In this document: in pieces, positions 25,390 through 38,141 of the stretch
Position numbering within the stretch: position 1 is the stretch's first letter
Layout of the letters: every line of letters starts with the position of its first letter
NCBI GenBank assembly: GCA_000727475.1
Contig: KL647308.1
Location: forward strand, 1 to 64,000
DNA length: 64,000 nucleotides
Reading direction: 5' to 3'
DNA from: Sarcocystis neurona
Taxonomy: Eukaryota > Apicomplexa > Conoidasida > Eucoccidiorida > Sarcocystidae
Position numbers and translations under genes: made by a program
The notes under the pieces: generated by a model
What the model was told of the DNA's origin: nothing
Seen by the model: the letters and a program-made list of their open reading frames with translations, nothing else
Database searches by the model: none

Positions 25390-27400
25390 GAAGGAGCAGC
25401 TGCAGTAAGAGCACCCAGAGCGGCCGCAGCAGCAGTACTGCGGGACGCACAAGCAGGCAGATGAGTACGTGCAGCTCGACAAGCAGTAGCACGCGGGAGA
25501 AGAGAAGACGAGCAGCAGGAAACAGAGCACTGCCAGCTACAGCGAGTGAAGCACGAAGATCCTATTAGCCGTTGGCGCACGCCAGAGACGGCGGGAGTCA
25601 CTTAATTGAGGGAGACTCCAACACAAGTAGCAGGAAGAGGAGCGCCTCAGAGGGACGCAGCAGCAGCACACTCAGATCGACTGCAGAAGAGGCATGGACA
25701 GCCTGCGATGGTGTAGCGACCCCACTCAACATTAAGGACAGTTTTTACAATTGTGTAGCATTGGCAGCTGTAGCCGCAACACGGGACTCATCTAGCAGCT
25801 ACATCAACACCTGCTGCGGCCGAAGAAACAGCACGAGTTGCCGCACAACAGGGAGGGGCAGCAGGGTCACGGCGGCAAGCAGCAACAGTCGCATTGACTG
25901 TATGGGCAGACGCAGCACGGCAAAGCAATCTTCTGGATTTCGGATCTCTGACTGTCTTCGTAGCTTTTTCACCTGCGGAAACTTCCTCTACTACAGGAGC
26001 ACACGCCATCGTGCCATACAAGCAGGAGTCGCAGCAGCATAAAAGAAACACCAGCATCAAAATCAACAGAAACAGCAGCGCAGCAGCCGGGCAAGCAGCC
26101 GCAGCGCAGCGAAAGCCCCAGGCGGACTGCAGTCATTGCTTGAAACCCAGCCCCACCACACCATTCGGGCAGCCATTACACAGCAGCAGCAAAGAGGAGC
26201 GATGAAGGAAGCTCGGACGGCAGCGGAGGAACTGTAGACAAGAGAAGCTGCAGGGGAGTGCACTCGCTCCAGTAGCAGCAAAATGAACAGCAGGCGGCAC
26301 AGGTTGCCGCAGTACCAACGGCATCAGAAACAGCAACGGATATTGATACAGGGAGCAAGAGCAACAGATGCCGTCCTCAGCTAATGCAGGAATGCAAGCG
26401 TAGCAACAGCACCTTCAGCAGCAAAGGCAACCGCGAAGTGATGACCTCCCCGCGTACGTGATCTGCCAGTAGTGCTGCCGCTACGGGGCGGTTCTTTCCG
26501 ACCACGCTGCCGCACTCGTGTGGGGACTGGTTCCTGAACATGACAATTTAGAGTGGCTCTCATTGCAGTGGCTATCATTGCTTTCCCGGTAGTACAAGTG
26601 GTGGCGGCAGTAATGGCTGGTGCAACTGCAGTAGTTCTCATACCTGCTGTTGGCGGTAGTAGCTGGTAGTCGTACCAGCAGCTGCTGCCGCCGCTTTACT
26701 TGTACCTGCTTCTGTAGTAGGAGCAGTAGTGGCATTAGTTGCACGTGCTACTGCTAGAGTCAGACGACGTTGTAGCCGCTTGTTGTTCTACAGGTTCACA
26801 GATAGTCGCATCTGCTGATATTAGAACCGACTAACAGAACCTCGTGGTGCTGCCGTAGGTGTTGCCCTCCGTAGCTGTCACAGAGGTTCTACGCTTCGAG
26901 TGATAATACAGTAGCACTGCAGTTTGGTATGTATAACAGTAATGTGCTAACCTCGGCAACCGTTGCTGCTGCGGCTGCTGCGGGGGTCATTGCCGCGCTA
27001 CCGCATCAGTGCAAGCAATCGCCGGAGGGGTGGAGTCACGCACTCTCTGCAACAGGACGTCAAGGGTGGGGGGATAGGCTATTAGTATCACTTGTTTCCT
27101 CCTCTTCAATTTGTGTTCGTTGTAGAACCTCTCTCTACTTCTTGGCTCCTAAATCCTCTGTTCTCCCCGCAGTTTCCCCCCTCAACTTTTTATAAGGAGC
27201 CTGCCGGGGGCACGAAATTTGCGCAAGAATCCGGTGTGGCGGCGGCGTCGGCAGGCCCGCAGCAACACCGCAGTAGCAGCAGTAGGAACACGACTGCGGC
27301 CAGTGTCGTGTCAGACACGCAGCACAGCAGCAACTTGTGTGTCTGTGGGTTCTTTTTTGTACATATGAAGTGTTCTATATATATTCGGTGTTCCTCTTGA
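25390..27400. repeat. Decayed CAG/GCA triplet-repeat block, intergenic
   Basis: GCA/CAG triplets on the plus strand (about 25390-26400) pass into GCT/GTAGTAGT-like degenerate triplets (about 26400-27330). All frames carry stops. The frames are Ala/Ser/Gln- or Cys/Leu-rich shadows and no domain is visible. Confidence 0.65.
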
Positions 27401-28439
27401 AACTTGGTCGCCACGGATAGGGCGGAGAAGTCCGTGGAATGAAGTGTAGGAAGAAGGCAAAAATACTCAGCATACTTCTTCCCGCAACAACGCATGTACA
27501 TGTATACACGTACGCGTGTATCGTTCGCCTACATCTCGAGAGGATGTATACGGCCGTGTTTGCTCGTAGAGAATGTCTATGGGCACATCTGTTCGGGCGA
27601 GTACATCTGTAAGACTGAGGAAGCGGGACGGATGGGAAGAAGCTCGAGCAGGCCGGGAAAAGGATCGGAGAAAGTCAGAGTTGTTTTTCCGTTTGCAAGG
27701 ACGAAGACGGGAACAAATAGGCAATGTTGGATCAGCAGGATTTTCAACGGTGTATGAGAAGCGAACAACGTTGAAGCAGTGGAATGGAGAGGGCAAAAGA
27801 GGAGGCAACTGTAGCGCGGAAACCCGAGTAGTAGCACAGAAGGCTAATGTAGCTGCGACTGAAGATTTTTCGGCTGCCTCACAACTGCAGGAAGAAAGAA
27901 AGGAGGGGACGACAAAGGAAAATCCGAGACTCGGTAGAGGAAGAAAAACCGGAGAAGAAGAGGAAGAAGCGAGTCCCCACACTACGAATTCCAAGTAGGG
28001 GAGATAAAGTTTCGGCCCAGAATCTCCCATGTTCTGCGTGTAGTAGCAGTGAAGCGCTTCACTTTGTACAACAAAATAGAGGTCAGAGGTCTATACATGT
28101 TTGTAAGTAGAACATACAGGGTATCTGTAATAATTAATCAATGTTCGTTCCACTTGTCCACATATATGTGAGAGATGTGCAAATAACTGTGCAGTCGCAA
28201 AGCGGGAGAAACGCAGAAGTTTTTTTTTCTCAGTGGAGGCTCGTCTCGTGTTTTGGTGGTAACCTTGTTGCTGGAGTTGCTGTGTGTAAGTTTCAGAGTA
28301 AGGACTTCTTGTTGCTGGCTCTCCTCGTTTTTCTCTCCGTCTTTCGAACTGGTCTTGGCACTCGCGTCGTTCGTTAGTGCTAGATCTCGTTCTTTGAATT
28401 CTTCGCGACTCCACACCGTCTCCGAAGTTCCCTGCAGAT
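27401..28439. other. Intergenic, partly GA-rich
   Basis: A GA-rich part at about 27600-27990 holds open frames on both strands (plus 27573-27998, minus 27467-28030) with biased composition and no recognisable domain. I do not call either as a gene. Confidence 0.5.
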
Positions 28440-29087
28440 ATCCTCTGTGCTATGTCTGTTTCCCCGTCCTATTATCTCCCAGTTTGTCAGCAGTCCCCGC
28501 CAAGTTTCCTGTGTCTTTCTTCTCTCTGTACGCCTACGGTTTCTACTTCCAGTGACGGATCTCTTCGTAGGCGCGGCGCTTGTATCTCTTGCGGGTTCCT
28601 CCGTTTTCCTCCAGTTCTCCTTTGTTCCTCCCCTCTTCCCCCGTCTCGATTTTCGCCGATTTTTTCTCCGTCCGCCTCCTTTGCGTCTCTTCTTCTTAAC
28701 TCCTCTTCTCCTCCACTTTACTCTCTCCCTTTCTTTTCTCTCTGTTTTTCGTTTCTCTTCTCCCGTTTCTCCACACACGTCCTGTCCTCTCTGCTCTCGG
28801 CTTCCTTTCTCTCGTGTGTCCCTCCCCTTGTCCCAGTCTCCACCCTGGGTTCGCAGACGCGCGCTCTCTCTCTTTTCACAGATTCTTCCTTTCTGCGTCC
28901 TTTTTTCTCCCGCCTGTCCACGCCCGGCTTCTCCCCGTCCTTGTCTCCGTCCCGTTGTTCTTGTTTCTCGGCTCGTCTTCTCCCCGGTCCCGTCGTCCGT
29001 TGCCTTCCCCAGCCACCCGCTTCTTCCCTGCCGCCGCCTTCCTCGGTCGCATTTTTCTTCGTCTCCCCGAGCCGTCTCAGCAAAAAA
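28440..29087 (+). promoter_or_regulatory. CT-rich leader of the SAM synthetase gene
   Basis: A nearly continuous pyrimidine-rich plus-strand tract runs into the SAM synthetase ATG at 29088, which sits in the context AGCAAAAAAATGG. The in-frame open frame to its left is low-complexity Ser/Phe/Leu and lacks family similarity. It is read as 5' UTR/promoter rather than coding. Confidence 0.55.
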
Positions 29088-32000
29088 ATGGCGACGCTGC
29101 GGCCCCCTGCGCCGAATCACTTCCTCTTCACGTCAGAGTCTGTTAATGAAGGGCACCCAGACAAACTCTGTGACCAAGTTTCTGACGCAATTCTCGATGC
29201 ATGTTTGGCTCAAGACCCAGAAAGTAAAGTCGCTTGCGAGGCATGCGCAAAGACGGGAATGGTGATGGTTTTCGGGGAAATTACCACGAAAGCCGTTGTT
29301 GCCTACGACCAAGTTGTAAGGGACACCGTCAAGGTACGCCGAACGTCCTGGAATTAGCAAGGGAACGAATGTGAATGTACAGATAGTGGCCTGCACGGAG
29401 TGACCGACGTCGTATGTGTGGACAAGGAGACGTGCACGTGCTGCACTTGACTTCGTAGATGTGTGTGTGTACAGACGAACAGATACATATTATATATATA
29501 CATACACTTGAGGAAGCATACAGACGAGAGAGCGTGCCATTGTCAAACCTTACTCTGTACGTATGTATGTATATGACAGCACGTAGAGGGAGGAATACGA
29601 TGAATATCAACGTCTATTTGTACGGGTAAATTATAGACAGAGAAGTGTATACAAATTTTTAAACGACGCCAGTGGACGCACGTACACGACTGCAAAGATA
29701 TATACATGACAAAAGGACAGAGGAACTTACGTACACATGTGTGAGGAGTTGTGTAAACGCAGACAGACCGATGCAGATGTGTGTATATATATATGCATAC
29801 ATGTATATACACACGAAAAAGAGCGTATGCATGGCTGCATTGCAAGGTCTATATAGGCTACCAGCTACATAGGGAGAGGTATACTGACACGAGTAAACGC
29901 AGAGGGGGAGGCCGGCTAAAGAAGAATACAGCTGTGTGAGGAGGCCGTGTAGTAGACGACAACCGGTAGATCTGTACTCCCGAAGTCGTATACACATCTA
30001 TCAATGCATATATGCTTACAGAGACAGAGAGAAAGAGACAGAGAGAGTGTCCGCTGTGAACAACGTTCTGTGTAGTTTTCTCTTCTTTTCTGTAGGAAAT
30101 TGGCTACGATGATGAAGCGAAGGGGTTGGACTACAAGACGATGAACGTCGTGGTGGCGCTGGAGGAACAGAGCCCGGATATTGCGCAGTGCGTCCACGTC
30201 AATAAATCTCCGGAGAATGTTGGGGCGGGCGACCAGGGACACATGTTCGGCTTTGCGTGCGACGAGACCGAGGAGTTCATGCCTCTCTCCCACTCTCTCG
30301 CAACGAAGCTCGGCAAGCGCCTCACCCAGGTGCGCAAGGAAGGACTGCTGCCGTACATCTGGCCGGATGGGAAGACGCAGGTGAGCACCCCCCGAGGGGA
30401 AAAGCAGGAGCCGAGAGAAGCTAGAGGAGAGGAAAGTCTCGACATGCGCAAGCCGTTCGCTTCTTGCCCCGGTGGAGAAGGGGGAGGCGAAAACGACGTG
30501 GAAAAAAAAGATGTGACCCGCGGCACTCAAAAAGAGAGGAAGAACTTTTGCAGAAGTTGTGTAATAAGAGGGAGGAGGAGCAAACTCGTAGCTGTCTGTG
30601 TATGCTCCGCTTGAGCAGGACAGTGACTGACACGTCTGCGAAGAGAGGTGTGGGCTCGCCCAAGCAAGTGCAACGAGGTGGTGGAAGGAAAAATGTAGAG
30701 AGAAGATGAAGACGCAAGAGAGGGCAAGAAGCGAAGGGCTTGCGCGCGTCGAGACTTGGTCGAATCTTGCTTCCTTCGTTTTATCTGTCTGCGTTCCATC
30801 TTATCCCTTCTCTTTCCTCTTCTAGCTGCCTTCTCGCCGTCTTCTCTTGCGGCGGTATCTCCTTTACTTTTCTCCCCGTCCCCTGTTCTTCCTTGTCCTC
30901 TCACTCGTTTTTCTCCCCTCTGCTCCGTTGTTTCTCCGTATTTATTTCTTACCTTCTTCGTTCTGGTCTTCTTCTTATTCTTTTCGCTTCTTGTTTCCCT
31001 CCATATCCTTCGTCTTCGTGTCCCCGCTTTTCATTTTCTTTCTTTGCAGTACTTCTCTCTGATCTCCCTCCCTCCCTTGCAGTGTTCCGCCTTTTTCTCC
31101 TTCTTAGTCTCTTTGCTCGCCGCACTTGTTTCCGGCTGCTCGCTTTTTTCTCTTCTTCCCATCTTGTCCCTCCTAAGACGATTCATTTTCTCTACATTAT
31201 TATTCAGCCCGCATCTCTTGTCTTCTCCGTTGCCACGTGTTTCTTCTGCTCGCTTCCCCTTCATCTTTCCAGGTGACCGTCGAGTACGAAGACTGCGAAG
31301 GCGTACCTGTGCCGCGGCGGGTGCACACGATCGTAATAAGTACCCAGCATGCCCCAGACGCCTGCAACGAGCGACTCCGCGCAGATTTGATGAAACACGT
31401 TATTCTTCCTGTTGTCCCAGCGCGTTACCTTGATCAGCATACTATTTATCATCTGAACCCCAGCGGGAAATTTATTATTGGCGGCCCGCACGCGGACGCC
31501 GGCCTTACTGGCAGGAAAATCATTATCGACACGTATGGAGGTAAGGCGCACGACATGCCACAGAGAAAGAAAAGAACAAAGAAGAGAAAGGAGAAGACGA
31601 GACGGAAGGACTGCAAGAGATTACAAGAACTGCAACATGTGTGGGGACTACCAAATGCAGAAGACACAAGAGAGAACAGAGGAGAGGATGAGGCGGAAGC
31701 AAAGAAAGAAGAGAAACCGCAACGGGCGTCAGGAAGAAGAGCTTGGCAGCAAAAGATGGATAAGGCGGAAGACAGACAAAAACAAGGGGCAGTCAACGCG
31801 GGGATAGGAAAAACACTGAGAAGCGATGACCAAGGCAACACGTAGAACAAACTCAGAAGGATGTAAACGAGAAGAGAGGACTGGAAATGGCGCAGTTGGC
31901 ATACGTTGAAGTTTTCGTTTGTGTTTAACAGGGACAAATGAAGGAATAGGAGAGCACGAGCCGCACCTGCGGCGGAGGCTTCTGCTTGGTTATTGCTGCG

Positions 32001-33533
32001 TCCTGCGGTCCCTACGCTTTGCTGTTTGTAGTCCCTAATAGTTGAAGCGGATATTTATACACCGTCAATATAGGTGCAAACGATAAAGAGGTGTGTGTGT
32101 ATGTCTGTGTATGTGTGTGTGTGAGGGAGGTTATAAACATACATGTGTATGTACGTACTTCTATGCATGTATATGTGCGTCCGTGTATGCGTGTATATAT
32201 ATATATATGTATACATGTATTTATATGTATTTGTATGAATATTTATGCATACATGCGCATACATGTGTATATGTATGTATACGCATGTGAATGTATGTGT
32301 AGATATACACAGACGTGTACCCCTGCATACGGATGGAGTGCAAAGCATTTATATGGTTTGGAAGTGGAGGTTCCGCGTTTCTCGATTGCTGGGCGGTATA
32401 TCCTGCTTTGCTTCCTGCCCTCTACGCCTTTCTCTGGTGACACGTGCCGTCCATATCTTTTCTTTCTTCCCCACGTCTTTCAGGAAGATGCTGTTCCATG
32501 GTCATTTTCGCCTGTCGTCTACGTGTTCTATATCACGTGAGTCTCTGATTTTTCTGTTTTTTTGTCCGCATGCTCTCTCCCCTCCTTTTCTGTCTTTGTT
32601 TTATGCTTCTCGTCTTATTCACTTGTCTGTCTCCTTCGTGAGCCACTTGACAGCTCCTTTCTCACACACGTGGCACGTGCTCCTTTTATTCGTCATCCTC
32701 TTCCTCAGAAATCTCGTTTTCTCATCCGTCTTGGTTCTCGTTTCTCCCCTGAACTGCCGTTATTTTTCCATCCTCTCCACATGTGCGAGTTTCTCCTCGT
32801 TCCCGCCTTCTACGTGCTCTCTTCCCGTCCTCATTCGTTATCGACACGGTACATACATGTGTGTGTGTCCCTGTGTATGGTGCGCACACATACGCATAAA
32901 TAAGGACGTGGATTTTCTACCACGTACATATATTTAGGGACCAGTGTCATACAAGTGTGCGTATCTATCCGAGACACCTGTACAATCCCCTAAATACGCC
33001 TTCCCGGCCGGTTCTTTTTTCTCCATTTATTTGCAGGATGGGGAGCGCATGGTGGGGGAGCGTTTAGCGGGAAGGACAGTACGAAAGTGGATCGATCGGC
33101 TGCGTATGCTGCGCGACAGGCGGCGAAGTCACTCGTGGCGAACGGGTTTTGCAAGCGATGCTGCGTCCAAGTTTCTTACTCTATCGGTCTGGCGCAACCT
33201 TTGTCTATGTTTGTCAATTCGTATAATACAGCGAGACTCTGTGGCTACACGGATGCGGAGCTGCTGCAGATCCTCATCGAGAATTTCGATTTTCGTCCTG
33301 GAGTGATCCAGCAGCAGCTGCGACTCACCGAGCCGCGTTTCAAGCGCCTTGCGGTGTACGGACACTTCGGAAGATCTGGGGAGGAGTGCACATGGGAGCA
33401 GGTCGTCGATCTTTCTCACTGCAGAAAGAAGAAGAAGGAAACTGAACCCCACGTAGCTGAAGAAGAAGCAATGGAAAACGTCCAGAACAACACGTGCGAC
33501 GGACAAGCAGAGGAAAAAGAAACTTGCTGCTGA
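29088..33533 (+). CDS. SAMS: S-adenosylmethionine synthetase
   Basis: Methionine adenosyltransferase makes SAM from ATP and methionine, the cell's methyl donor. It is normally a cytosolic oligomer needing Mg2+ and K+. Exons 29088-29333, 30096-30380, 31273-31540 and 33037-33533 join in phase with GT-AG sites (donors GTACGC, GTGAGC, GTAAGG) to give 431 residues. Family motifs in order: [18 protein letters not shown] near the N-terminus, [20 protein letters not shown] in exon 2, [20 protein letters not shown] in exon 3, and the phosphate-loop [19 protein letters not shown] in exon 4. In that loop the usually conserved Pro of KDPTKVD is Ser. Exon 3 ends one base into the Gly codon of [10 protein letters not shown], and the join restores it. 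A Lys- then Glu-rich, Cys-ending tail of about 30 residues extends beyond the usual C-terminus. Introns are 762, 892 and 1496 nt, CT- or microsatellite-rich. Confidence 0.97.
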
Positions 33534-35580
33534 AACCTCCGGAAGAAGGGGTTGCGAGAGGCGAAGAAGTGAGGCCTAGGGGAGGGAAGGAGAAGGAGGG
33601 AAAACGATAGAAAGAGAGAAGACGGAGGAGAGGTGGCGTGGTGCTGATGAGAGTTGTTGGAACAGTAGGAGAAAAGGGAAGGCGAAAAAGGGAGGGAGAG
33701 CAAAAAGGAAAAGTCGTGGTGAAGGAGGAGACTTTATTAAAGAGGAGATAGGGGAAAAGATGAAAAGGAGAAGGAGGGGGAAGGAGAGCAGACGAGCAAA
33801 CCTACTAAAGGAGAGGTGTCAAGATAAGGAGTAGCGGCGAAGAGAGTAGAGGAAGGATAAAAGAAGACAGAGCAAGAGGAGAAGATTATGGAAGGAATGC
33901 CGCAAACAAGTGAATAACGGAACAGAGAAGAATTTTTGGGAGAGAGAGTGTGTGGACTTGGGCAACCGCAGATTTGAGAAGCGTAAGCGAAGAGAATAGC
34001 GAGAGTCTGCGTGATCTGGAAAGCGGAAGGAAGACCACCAAAAAACATTTGTTGCGTGCAACGTGGAAAGGAGGTAAGGACGCAGAGAGGCGTCCTATTT
34101 TAAGGAAAAAGCCGCCGTGTGAGAAAGTCGTGTATATGGTGGAAGGAGACACAGACTGTGAGCTGGTGAATCGAGACAGCTGATCTTCTGTGGGGAAAAA
34201 GAGGCGGTCTGCAGGAGTAAAATAGTCAGGTTTGCAAAGATTTTCTACGCAATCTTGACACTTTTCCGCCGTTGCCTTCTCGTTGAAAGGAGGCAACTAG
34301 GGAGTGGTGAATATGGAAGGAGCGATGAGAAGACTTGCTGGCATGAGAGGTGGAGAGGGAGGAGGAGAAGGACGGAGTAGCAGTTGGCGGGTACGCTGAA
34401 AAGAGAAGGCTCCAGTTTTGCGTAGGAATAGGAATACCTTGCCGGAACGGGAGAGAGCGAGACGCTGTGGCCCAGTGGTATACCGCAAATCAGAAAAGGA
34501 TAGCGCGGGTGCGACGGTTTCTATCTGGACGGCAGGAGACGAGACGGGGGAAGAGAATTTCCACAGGCTCATCCACAGTGTTGGCATACTTCCGAAGAAA
34601 AATAAGTGATACACGACAAGGCGTCGGCAACAATGATTGCTGCTAGAAGAAAGGAAAATAGAGGAGATCCAGTCGCTTCATCCTCTTTTGAAAACCCCGT
34701 TACGTGACACTGTACATTACCCACTGCAACGCTATCTGGCATGCGCACAGACAAGGCGAAAGGAATGCGTACGATGCACACAGTGCTTTTCTTTGTCCGT
34801 CTTCATTACCTTTTCAATAAAAGCACGTTCGCACCGCAAATCACAATGCAACAGGGACGACGTACATATGAATTTGTGCATAAATACACGTGTATGTATG
34901 TATATATACGTATGTAGACGTATATGTATATATACATGTGGATTCACGTTTGCAGTGTATTGATATATAGATATGTATCTATTACGTATATATTACATAT
35001 TTGTACACATGTGTCCGTGCACATGTCGCGGGAGGCAGGTGTGGGTGTGGAGGTTGGTAGGGCGGAGGGTTTCCATGCAAGGAGACGCGTACTCTGCAGA
35101 GGCGCGTACGTACAAGCAGACGTGTATCAGTATGTATACTTACAACGATGTGTATGTGTATCCTTGCGTATAGGTGCGGTGGCGGATAGGTACGCGCTTC
35201 TATTTGTGTCTGTGCATGGGTCCACAGGCATATATTGTTATAAGAAGTAACTGCGAGCCCACAGTTATCTGCTGTGTACGAGCGCACATCTACGCATAAT
35301 GAAACATGTCTGACGGGCGACGTGTGTGGTGTACGTACGGTGCACAGAGTAAGAGAAGCATCCACAAGTGCATGGCGGAGGGAGCAGACACGCAGCAGAT
35401 GTGTTGTCGTGATTGTTTCTATGCTGACTCCGTGCTTGCGCATCCACATCTTTGCTTTTTCGCCGTTTTATCTAGTGAAAACAATCGCAGTGTTTTTTTA
35501 CCCTAAGAGACGCTTTTCCTCAGCGTGTTTAAGAGATTTTGGCTCTGTAGAGAGAAGGGAAAGGAGAACGGGAGGAAGAC
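33534..35580. other. Intergenic, GA-rich then microsatellite
   Basis: Purine-rich plus strand from 33540 to about 34000, mixed sequence to 34860, then TA/CA microsatellite to about 35190. A minus-strand frame at about 34296-34080 has balanced composition but no recognised domain or clear splice sites, so it is not called. Confidence 0.5.
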
Positions 35581-36822
35581 TCATCTCCGTGTAAGGGCGG
35601 TCGGGTTGTCTTCAAGAAAGCGATGCACAGGGTGCGCTTTGTAGACGCAAGGAAACGAAATCAGATTTTCTGATGAGGTGGCCGCGGACGTGATCTCCAA
35701 AGGAATGAAGTCGAACACACCGTGAAGGGAAGGGAAATACGTACTTGCACATATGCACGTCTTTACACACATACATACAGTTGTAAGCTTCGCATGCAAA
35801 GAAACAGAGAGCCGAACTATCGCACGTCTGTGACACGATGCATTAGAGGAAGAGAAATAGGACGGTTTGTCGCGCGGTCTGCTGGTCCGCATGTGTGCAA
35901 AGATGTTTTCTTTCCTCATCTCCCTGAGAGATGCAGACAAACACACACAGGCAGAGATGTGTGTGCAGGCGAGTGATTCAACAGCGCATTCAAAACGTGT
36001 CTTCTCATCTGCAGTAGCTAGGAAGCTCCTGGTTTGTACGTAGACAGCCGACAACAATTACACACCCGAATACTCATCGGAGTCTCGTACGGAATCTCCT
36101 GAATCATGGAAAACCACAAAATACGAAGACATGTCTCGAGACGATGAAGCACAGATCGGGAGCACGACATACTGTTGCAGGCAGTCCACACACGTGGATA
36201 AAACGGATTCAGTTACACTATCCCTCTACGTTGTGCCAGATACCTCCTCAAGAAAAACTGATTTGTTTTGTGTACGTGAAGACTTGTAGCATGAAGACCA
36301 ACGTCGTGCGGCATACACGCGTGAAAACGCCATATACGTAACTCTGTAAATCGTGTTGTAGCAGCACGGGGAAGAGGGAACGTTTTGTGCTCACCTGGAT
36401 CCTAAACACCTATGAAAAGGAGTTTGTTGTATGAAGACGAAGAATGATGCTTCTGATTACGTATAACGAATGGGCTGACGTTCAGGAAAAAACGGAAAGT
36501 AACATGAAGGCCGGATGCGGAGGCGAGTTACCACAGGCCACTGTAGATTTCATACACGTGTTTACTCGTGTACACGTGCGTGTATATTTGAACACACACG
36601 GTCGGTTTTGTTGAGAGAAATTTCTTTCGAGTCGGTATCTAAGCAGCTTGCAACTTACCTGCATATAAAACAATGGACAACAACGCAGGGAGTAACCGTA
36701 CTTCAGCAAACTTTGGGGGAACTCACATGTCAATTAGAGACTTACTGACATTTCTGGTCTCCTCTCACGTGAGTTCCCCTCTCAGGGCTACCGCTACCGC
36801 TAACAGTGTCAGGCGTCCGCAT
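35581..36822 (-). CDS. Uncharacterised compact multi-exon gene, about 280 residues
   Basis: I do not recognise this protein. Exons assembled from GT-AG sites with continuous phase: 36822-36746 (ATG, starts MRTPDTVSGSGSPERG), 36710-36659, 36540-36461, 36410-36396, 36343-36276, 36246-36230, 36171-36066, 36008-35581. Strong sites include donors GTAAGT at 36745 and 36658, GTGAGC at 36395 and the acceptor CTTTTCATAG before 36410. The exon at 36171 encodes SSYFVVFHDSGDSVRDSDEY, and the C-terminus ends RFLEDNPTALTRR. One short hydrophobic stretch near residues 40-50 is not a clear membrane segment. Introns run from 29 to about 120 nt. The last exon is 428 nt and its middle (about 35960-35760) is Cys-rich and may hide an unrecognised intron. 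The model rests on phase and composition, not homology. Confidence 0.45.
36716..36779. repeat. Imperfect inverted repeat, 14-bp arms
   Basis: GGGGAACTCACATG (36716-36729) is mirrored by CACGTGAGTTCCCC (36766-36779) with one mismatch and a 36-nt loop. It spans the first intron of the compact gene at 35581-36822 and could fold in the transcript. Its role is unknown. Confidence 0.7.
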
Positions 36823-37840
36823 CTACCGCTGCACCGAAGGAGTTTCCGCTTATTTTACTGCAGTCACCTTTCCCAAGAAGTGCACGGGCCCACGTACCGT
36901 GTACCTGATTATCTCAATCCTAATCAAATCTCCTGTTAAGTGATACAAGGTGTGCTAACAAGCCACGTAGCTACGTTGACACGCCACCGAAACACCAGCC
37001 CAGCTGTCTCAACTGTCAAGCAGAGACCCCTCAGAAGCCAAAGGACATGTACAACGGAGGGCACAGGACGAGGAAAAGAGATGAACTGTAGAAAAGGATT
37101 CAAAACAAGAAAGCTTCACATCACGTGGCCAGTTTTCTGGGCCACAGAGCCAGACTCTGCAGCTCCTGTATCGTTCGGCAGGTCTACATTCTTCCGCATC
37201 TACCGGATGTCAAGAAGCCGAACAACACCTTATCGTCTCCAGTAAAAAGTGGTTTCAGGTCTGATTTGTTTCTTCTTCAAGTCACGCACAGGAGTCACTA
37301 TTATTTAGGAGTGTCAACTCTCCCGTGTCAACGGATAATTTTTACTAAAGTTGAACTACTACAACGATATGCATTGCCCCTTCTGTACATGCCAGATGGA
37401 CGTGTTTGGACTCCACGATTCGTCTTCAGAGTGTGCTGCAGGTTCTATCCAGGCGCGTAATGTTTGCTCATAAAAATTCCACATGTGCACACGGCTGGGC
37501 GAATCCGCGTACGCCACGCAACGCTTCCTCTCTCTTCTGTACGTCTACTTACAGAGACGTACGTCTACAGTGATAAGGATAATTTTTGGTGAATCTTTTT
37601 GCCCGACGGACTGTGGCAGCCATTTCTCAGCTGGTTCACGACTGTCCTCATCAAACGGGTATTCCCACCTTCACATGGCATGTGCAGCAAGATTAACGCA
37701 TATCACGTGTTAGTTCATTTTTTCCGAAACACGTATCAGAGCAAAACTGTGTCACCTTGACACAGAAGGCATGTAGTCCATTAACATTTACAGTGAGGAG
37801 GCTTATCCTCGTGAACGGACTACCCATGAGACATTGCACA

Positions 37841-38141
37841 CTATGTGTTCTCTTCTCTTGGATAGTCTGCCTGTTCTCTTAGATAGTCTGCCTGCCTTCT
37901 TTGTTGCAGCACCAAAGAAGCGACCACTGATTCAATATGCTCGCGAATGAAAAGAGAACTGAATTTCAACCGGAGTCGGAAATCGTTCCGGATGCTTTCT
38001 GGCATGTAAAGAAGGCATCCGTGAGCGCGTATCCACAATGGTGCAATTATAAGTGTATCCCTTCTTAGGAATTTTGTTTCTCCAGACGTATACCTTTATT
38101 CGTCCGCACTCTACGCCGGTGTACTTCCATAAGGATCTTAG
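37841..38141 (-). CDS. Uncharacterised gene, 3' exons only
   Basis: The last exon 38063-37841 encodes a 73-residue basic/helical tail (MPESIRNDFRLRLKFSSLF, then IESVVASLVLQQRRQ) ending in two near-repeats of ADYLREQ/ADYPREE from an 18-bp duplication. A 17-nt exon 38141-38125 joins in phase through a GTACAC donor and a CCTAAG acceptor. A competing minus frame across the same stretch is also open, so the choice is tentative. Upstream exons beyond 38150 were not found. Confidence 0.3.

Noticed and set aside
28452..29087. In-frame N-terminal extension of SAM synthetase (about 210 codons)
   Set aside because: It is low-complexity CT-rich sequence without similarity to the family. The family N-terminus begins at the ATG at 29088.
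30740..31433. A plus-strand ORF of about 225 codons within SAM synthetase intron 2
   Set aside because: It is a CT-rich, Ser/Phe/Leu shadow that runs into exon 3 in the wrong frame.
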